NCBI GenBank assembly: GCA_910592005.1
Contig: CAJVPP010003089.1
Location: forward strand, 1 to 12,607
Length of the DNA stretch: 12,607 bases
Reading direction: 5' to 3'
Source of the DNA: Funneliformis mosseae
Taxonomy: Eukaryota; Glomeromycota; Glomeromycetes; Glomerales; Glomeraceae
How positions within the stretch are numbered: the first letter of the stretch is position 1; each line of letters opens with the position of its first letter. The translations under genes were made by a program, and so were the position numbers. Under the pieces are notes generated by a model. It searched no databases and had not been told where the DNA came from. It was given only the letters and a program-made list of their open reading frames with translations. Shown here piece by piece: positions 7,507-12,607 of the stretch.

Positions 7507-8773
7507 ATGTCTAATGTATATACATTGAATGATATAAAAGATAGAGAGGGTGGTTCTTATAAAAAACCTATTTATCGGTTAAGTAGTGCATATGAGTAAG
7601 AACTCAAAAAAAAATTAATATCTGTTACTGAATTTAATTCTGAGATTAATGATCTCAGTAAAAAACTTGGTAGATAAATATAATGAACGGAAAAAGAAGT
7701 ATCAACAAAACTATAGTAATATTAAAAATAAGATTAGCCAATTAAATGCATTTACTATTAAAGTTAGATTCTAACTTATTTCTGAATGAAAGTCTTATTC
7801 TGAGAGTTAATATAAGCTTAAAGCCAAATATACTGCTGAAATCAAATTGCTTAAATCAAATATTAAAATATTAAAGAGAGAGATAACTTGGCTCAGAAAG
7901 TTTTGTTCGCTAACAAAATCAAGATTCTTTCTCTTGAAGCTAAAGTATATTAATTGAAAAGTAAATTGAAGAATATAGATCTAAAGCATTCATATCATAA
8001 TTTAGATGTAATGAGAGGGGGTGATAGAGGAGCTAGGCTAAATAAGCTCATCCAAAATAGAATCTCTTAAACTCAATAAGTGAATGAGGACCTTGATTCA
8101 AAGAAACATAAAATAAAATGTACAGAAAAAGGAAAAGAATCATCATATAGTATGTACAAATAGGAAATAGATATTCTGTCTTCAAGGCGATTAAAATTAA
8201 TAAATGAAAATAGGTCCCTTAGGAATCAGTTAGCATTAAAGAAAGATAATAAAGTAGATTCTCCACCCCACCTATGAATAATTTATCACAACATAGTGCT
8301 GAAGGGATCCTTTTAACTCTTAATCCTTTATTCCAAATAATTTCTGTAAGTAGTGCAGAATTAGTATCTTTATCTGTAACTACTCCTATTATTGCGAGCT
8401 TCTTGATATCACTAATAATAATATATTCTATACTTATCTTACTACTAATTGCAATTATATGGATTATGATCAAGAAAAAGCTATGGAATATATAGAAAAA
8501 AGTGACTAATATATTTAGACTAGCAATTTACATCTCTGGGTATATCTGAAGCTAGACTATATGATTAAAAGTCAGAAAAGGTTACCTTATAACTAGATCG
8601 AATATAGGAATTGAAGTTAGCCAGTATTATTGCATGAGAAAAAATATATAAATAATATTATGTAAAGTATCTTATAACTAAATACTTAGCTGAAATTGTC
8701 ACACCTTGCTAGAATACTTAATAATATATTCACTTTAGATAAATCATCAAAATACCTAGAAAGTTTATTGTAA
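7507..8773 (+). pseudogene. Decayed coiled-coil protein with one transmembrane segment
   Basis: The ATG at 7507 starts MSNVYTLNDIKDREGGSYKK. Then come PIYRLSSAYE and a long Lys/Gln/Leu coiled coil (about 7590-8250), including SEINDLSKKL, NERKKKYQQNYSNIKNKISQ, LKAKYTAEIKLLKSNIKIL, and LEAKV, broken by several frameshifts and Gln-to-stop changes. An open part from 8274 reads MNNLSQHSAEGILLTLNP and then a strongly hydrophobic segment (8388-8471, IIASFLISLIIIYSILILLL) followed by KKK, a clear membrane anchor. Another helical part follows, including ISEARLYD, LASIIA, YYVKYLITKYLAEIV, and reaches about 8773. The 3' end overlaps or abuts the convergent polymerase gene. No family name is known to me. 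The shape (long coiled coil, single membrane anchor, short helical tail) would suit a tethering or envelope-type protein, but no function is shown. Confidence 0.55.
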
Positions 8774-11700
8774 GTTTTTTATATATTTTTTAAGCCAGTT
8801 TTTTGCCTTTCTTTGGAAATAATCATCAATCTTCTTTTCTCTTTTATCTGAATCCTTAATCTGCATTATTTTATCTAATAGTGATAGTTGAAATCTATCA
8901 TCTTTGTTAATGAAACGTACATATATTCTTACTATTTGTTCTAAATAGTAGCTTATATCTATCTTTATATTAAACTCTTTCATAATATTTGTGAACTTTA
9001 TATAATTGCCCTTCCTTGTTGATTTCATATCATCTTCTTTATAGCAGGGACTATCATTCATTATAACATAATTAAAATACTCACCAGAGTCAAAGATTTA
9101 TATATTTTTTTTATTTACTATTCTTTCTCTTATCTGTTCTATAAAGATTTTATTATATGTGAGACCTTCTTTAACCTTTCATTTAGATATTACAACAAAT
9201 TGGTTAAAATCCCACTACCTAAATTTAGCATCTCAGAGAATATCTTCAACAATTTTTTGAATTGAATATATGTTATTAATACCTATAATCTCTAATATAA
9301 TTTTTTCTCTGATAAACCTGAAGAGCTCAAAATTTTCTTGCTTTACAGTATCAATTCCTTTTTTAAAGAGATCATCTGGTCTAAAGTTTACTTTATCTTC
9401 ATGTCTAATTTCAAAGTACTTCTTTTTACCAGTAAAGCAGACAGGAAATAATATCTTTTTATATATTATTTTTAAATAAGAGGTCTTACTTTTTATCCTA
9501 AGATAGGCATTTATTTAATTGTGTAATTTTTTTATTACATCTATAGTAATTTTGACCATTTTAGTCTAGTACACTTCCTTAGAAAGTTCTTTCCTAGAGA
9601 AAGTTTCATTATATTTTCTGAAATAATTTTCTAGGTAGGTAAGATACAAAGAATTGGTATCATCATATTTTATCCCAAACCCTTTCTTTGTTACTAATTC
9701 TGCGATAAGATTAAGGTTGTATTTTCTTACTGAAGTAATTTCTTCAGCTAATTCATAAAGAAAATAGGAGATTTGAGTTTTTAGCTTCTGCATAAAAAGT
9801 ATTTATGTATATCTTCAGAGTTCTTTGCTTCAAATCAGAATATAGATGAATATTCTAAATTTAAGCTCTCCAGAATCTTTTTGCCTCTTTTTTAACTAAA
9901 CTTATTATCTTCTCAAAATATAGCTTTGTTGAATAAATCTTCTAATACAATAGGATATAAGCCCTTTTTTTAAATTAATTATCATATTTTATACTCTAAG
10001 CTTAAACGGTATAGTTATTAAATGAAAACTTAATTTTATGTAAATGTTTCCATTTTTTTCTGCAATATCAGCTTCTTCATGTATTAGTATTATTTTATCT
10101 AAAGAGAGATTATAAACCATGATAAGATTGAGATATAATGAGGTGAAATCCAATCCTATTACAGGTCTTCTAATTTCAATTCTCTTTTTAAGTGGAAAAA
10201 CATATGCATTAGAATATTTTCTTTTTCTAAATCTTCAAAAATTCTTATACTAAATATTATATCTCGTTTAATGGTATATGCACTGAGAAGGTTTTATACC
10301 TTCATTCCATTTACGCAATAGTGTGAGTTGAACAAAGATACATAAGAGATAGAAGCAATTTCTCTATAATCATTAATTACACTTAGCTTTACCATAAGCT
10401 TCTGGTAATGTAGTGTATCTATAATATAATAATTAGCTACTTCATATATTTTTCTTGCAATTAATGAGAAAGGGTTTTTTTTTCGCCTCTGAATAGATTC
10501 TTTATATTTTATTATATGACATATCTGCTTTAGCATCAAGATCACACTTTTTTAAGAAGAATTTGAGCGAATCTTTCTTTTTTACTTCAGCCTTAGAAAA
10601 ATGTTTTTTGAGACACACTCAAATATCAATTGGTATACATTTTAGCAATTTAAGAAAACTAAAATAAAAATTATCTTTTGCAGTAATTTTGATCTTAATT
10701 AGATTTTTTAAATATTTTTTCTCTTTCTCTATTTCCTCATCTGACTTTCATATAGTTCCCTCTTTATTGGAATTTCTTTTTTTACCTTTTTTATTAAAAT
10801 TATTTTCAGATTTTGCTTCTATCTTTTCATGATATTTTCACTTTATAATTTCTTCTTTTGTTTCAAACTTTTCTGTCATTCACTCCTACATCTATTTAAG
10901 TATATTGAAATAATATGCTCTCTCCATAACAAAACACTAATCATAGTCAAAATCGTTAAATCTAACTTAGATGTCAAATGCAAATGCTTATTAATAGAAG
11001 GCAAATGTTTTTAGCAGATTTTCTTAGTTTTCACATATAATTGTGGTCTAGCGTAGATCTAATTCTGTCACAATATTGATAAAACATATTTGCTTTAGTG
11101 ACTTTAGATTATCTTTCCAATACAATGTCATGCAAATCATAAAAACATTATGATTCAAATCAAGAACTTCAGCAAATTTACCCAACTCTCATAATTGTAT
11201 CTCTATATCCTATGTGAGGATAAGAGTATGATTCTATAAGAGAGCTGAAATAGGAAATCAGTCATTTATTATTCTAAAATTCTCTAGCAGATAGAAATCT
11301 TTTATAGACACATAGAATTTGTGTGAACAGAGGGGATTAGTCCGCTTGTCTTTCTTGTGTATATATTTGTTTAATATAGATCACTCAGAAAGTTAGATTC
11401 CATTTTCTCAAGCCACCTTTCAGTGGAATGAGTATAAATTCTTTGAAGCAGTTTCAAAATTATTTTCTTGAATGGTTTGGATGGTTTCCTTTCTCCCCCC
11501 AGTACCATTTATATAAATTCGTAAATATGTTTTTTTTTGTATAATATCTACAGAAAAGAAATGCTTTAATATACTCTATTTTATATAATTTCACAATGTC
11601 AGAGAGAATTTTGCTTACTTTTTCTTCATATTTATCTAAAGTCTCTTCATCTGGTATGAGAATGTCAAAGAAAACCTAAATTCCTATAAGAGTTACTAAT

Positions 11701-12004
11701 ACTTTTTGGCCATTAATAAAGTGATCATAAAAATACAATATATAGTAATACATTCCTTTTATCTTTTCTGATGACCCTTTACTATCAATAGCCATTAATA
11801 GAATTTTTTGACAACTAGATAAAGCATTATCAAGAATTACAATTAATCCCTCATCATTTTCTGCAAACTATATCATCTAGAATTAAGATGCTCAACAAGT
11901 ATTTTTTAGCAAATTACCTGACCTTTCATTTTATATTTTTCATCCAAAGGCTGAAAAAGGATGGATAGGACATTGAGGAACTCTAAAAGCTCAAATTAGA
12001 TCAT
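8765..12004 (-). pseudogene. Family B DNA polymerase, full length but decayed
   Basis: The - strand ATG at 12004-12002 and the stop at 8767-8765 are in the same frame, about 1,080 codons, typical of this family. Several frameshifts intervene. The N-terminal part includes KILLMAIDSKGSSEKI. The exonuclease has Exo I as TxDIE (GAT ATA GAG at 11209-11201, residue about 266), Exo II as FNDFDYD (about 10960-10940, residue about 350) and Exo III as YYIID (10431-10417). The polymerase has motif A as GLDFTSLY (10156-10133, residue about 617), motif B as LKIYINTFYAEA (about 9820-9785) and motif C as KYDDTNS (9670-9650). KKYFEIRHEDKVNFRP and EFNIKIDISYYLEQIVRIY follow as in delta-like thumbs. The C-terminus lacks the Cys-rich metal sites of eukaryotic Pol delta. 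Motif C should read YGDTDS; both changes are G-to-A and would abolish catalysis. The overall look is delta- or large-DNA-virus-like rather than protein-primed. Confidence 0.85.
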
Positions 12005-12108
12005 TTTTAGATATTTTTGAAAGCTATATAATATCTTAAATTCGGAATATACTGTTCTAGAAAAAAAGTTTAAATAAAAAATAAATATAGAAATATAAGA
12101 GATACTTA
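12005..12108. promoter_or_regulatory. Divergent spacer between polymerase and unidentified gene
   Basis: About 100 bp of A-rich sequence separate the starts at 12004 (-) and 12109 (+). It holds runs such as TTTAAATAAAAAATAAATA. A bidirectional promoter is inferred from layout alone and no specific site is identifiable. Confidence 0.25.
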
Positions 12109-12607
12109 ATGAAAGCTGAATTTATTTACCAATATCTTTCTAATGAAGAGAATATATGTAAATGAACTTGTAACTAATAAAAAGGATACAAAATTCATTG
12201 TAAAAAGCTTCAATGAAACCCTTACAAACAATATGAGAAGCTAACTACCTCAAACTATGATATATGTAATTTACATGTTGTCACCGTAGAATTCTTCAAC
12301 TCAAGGTGGTCACGTTATCAAGTCTCTATTCAAAACTTCTTAACTATAGCTTACTGCGATTAAGACGTTAGAATCTGCCTAACTCTTAACTTTACCAAGT
12401 TTACACGTTGAACTTAAACGAATCTATCAAGTATGAAGACTTGAAAGATGATATTATAAACAATTTTAATTAAAGAATCCAGATGATGAACTCAATTATA
12501 AATAATATGTAAGGATCATGTCAGACTATATAAAGACACAAAGAGGCAGAAAGATATAAGTTTTAAATTGATTCCTTTATTAATATTGAAATTCGTATTC
12601 ACAAAAG
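12109..12607 (+). pseudogene. N-terminal part of an unidentified gene, running off the right edge
   Basis: The ATG at 12109 starts MKAEFIYQYLSNEENICK. Reading through stops at expected Trp/Gln sites gives TCN, KGYKIHCKKLQ, NPYKQYEKL, NYDICNLHVVTVEFFNSRWS, RYQVSIQNFLTIAYCD and DVRICLTL. A frameshift near 12385-12395 then leads to LPSLHVELKRIYQV, RLER, KNPDDELNYK, YVRIMSDYIKTQRGRKI and NSYSQK at the window end. The peptide is rich in Tyr, Arg and Asn with paired Cys residues early on. I do not recognise a domain. It is less decayed and slightly less AT-rich than its neighbours, suggesting stronger conservation or later inactivation. It diverges from the polymerase gene, continuing the alternating-strand layout. 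Confidence 0.5.

Noticed and set aside
8219..8473. Minus-strand open frame of 84 codons
   Set aside because: It is antisense to the membrane segment of the coiled-coil gene. The + strand has the coherent hydrophobic helix and continuation on both sides.
9270..9479. Plus-strand open frame of 69 codons
   Set aside because: It is antisense to the polymerase thumb region, where the - strand reads a coherent family B sequence.
10829..11014. Plus-strand open frame of 61 codons
   Set aside because: It is antisense to the polymerase Exo II region, which is recognisable on the - strand.
1893..12607. A ciliate-type genetic code in which TAA/TAG encode Gln
   Set aside because: Many stops do fall at Gln sites, but others (TGA, and TAG at Trp sites) fall at Arg/Trp positions, frameshifts are frequent, CAA/CAG are also used, and catalytic residues are mutated. 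Decay explains all of these together.
1..12607. tRNA, rRNA or other structured RNA genes
   Set aside because: No cloverleaf with conserved T-loop sequence or rRNA-like segment was seen by eye on either strand. A covariance search was not possible.

Overview
The window looks like nuclear DNA of an arbuscular mycorrhizal fungus (Glomeromycota, for example Rhizophagus or Gigaspora). It is strongly AT-rich. Its broken reading frames resemble, from memory, large families of mobile-element proteins in those fungi. That assignment rests on recalled family resemblance and needs a protein search. Almost nothing is intact. Genes are recognisable only by reading through stop codons and frameshifts, and most in-frame stops sit where Gln, Arg or Trp is expected (CAA/CAG to TAA/TAG, CGA to TGA, TGG to TAG/TGA). 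This is the pattern of C-to-T decay on both strands.

Layout: 2-187 is the tail of an unidentified + strand gene. 188-360 holds short GGCC-containing repeats. About 368-1654 is a satellite of about fifty diverged, palindromic 25-bp units. 1893-2360 (-) is a decayed rve-type integrase. 2401-5411 plus 6700-6720 (+) is a decayed Gag-like gene: long coiled coil, Gag-like core, CCHC knuckle remnant, acidic Ser-rich linker and retropepsin-like region. It is split by a 1,280-bp hAT-type non-autonomous transposon (5412-6691) with a perfect 8-bp target duplication. 6726-7240 (-) is a small basic protein with a helix-turn-helix-like N-terminus. 7507-8773 (+) is a coiled-coil protein with one transmembrane segment. 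8765-12004 (-) is a complete-length but dead family B DNA polymerase. 12109 to the right edge (+) is the start of an unidentified gene.

Apart from the satellite and the hAT insertion, the genes form a compact block on alternating strands. Convergent 3' ends are 5 bp apart (6720/6726) or overlap (8765-8773), and divergent pairs have short gaps. Integrase plus replicative DNA polymerase plus a structural-type Gag/protease gene plus a membrane protein plus a putative DNA-binding protein suggests the remains of one large self-replicating mobile element or integrated virus-like element. It is not a classical LTR retrotransposon (no reverse transcriptase is seen) and not a textbook Polinton (the polymerase resembles the delta type and no capsid gene is seen). 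This reading is a hypothesis. Neither end of such an element can be recognised in the window.
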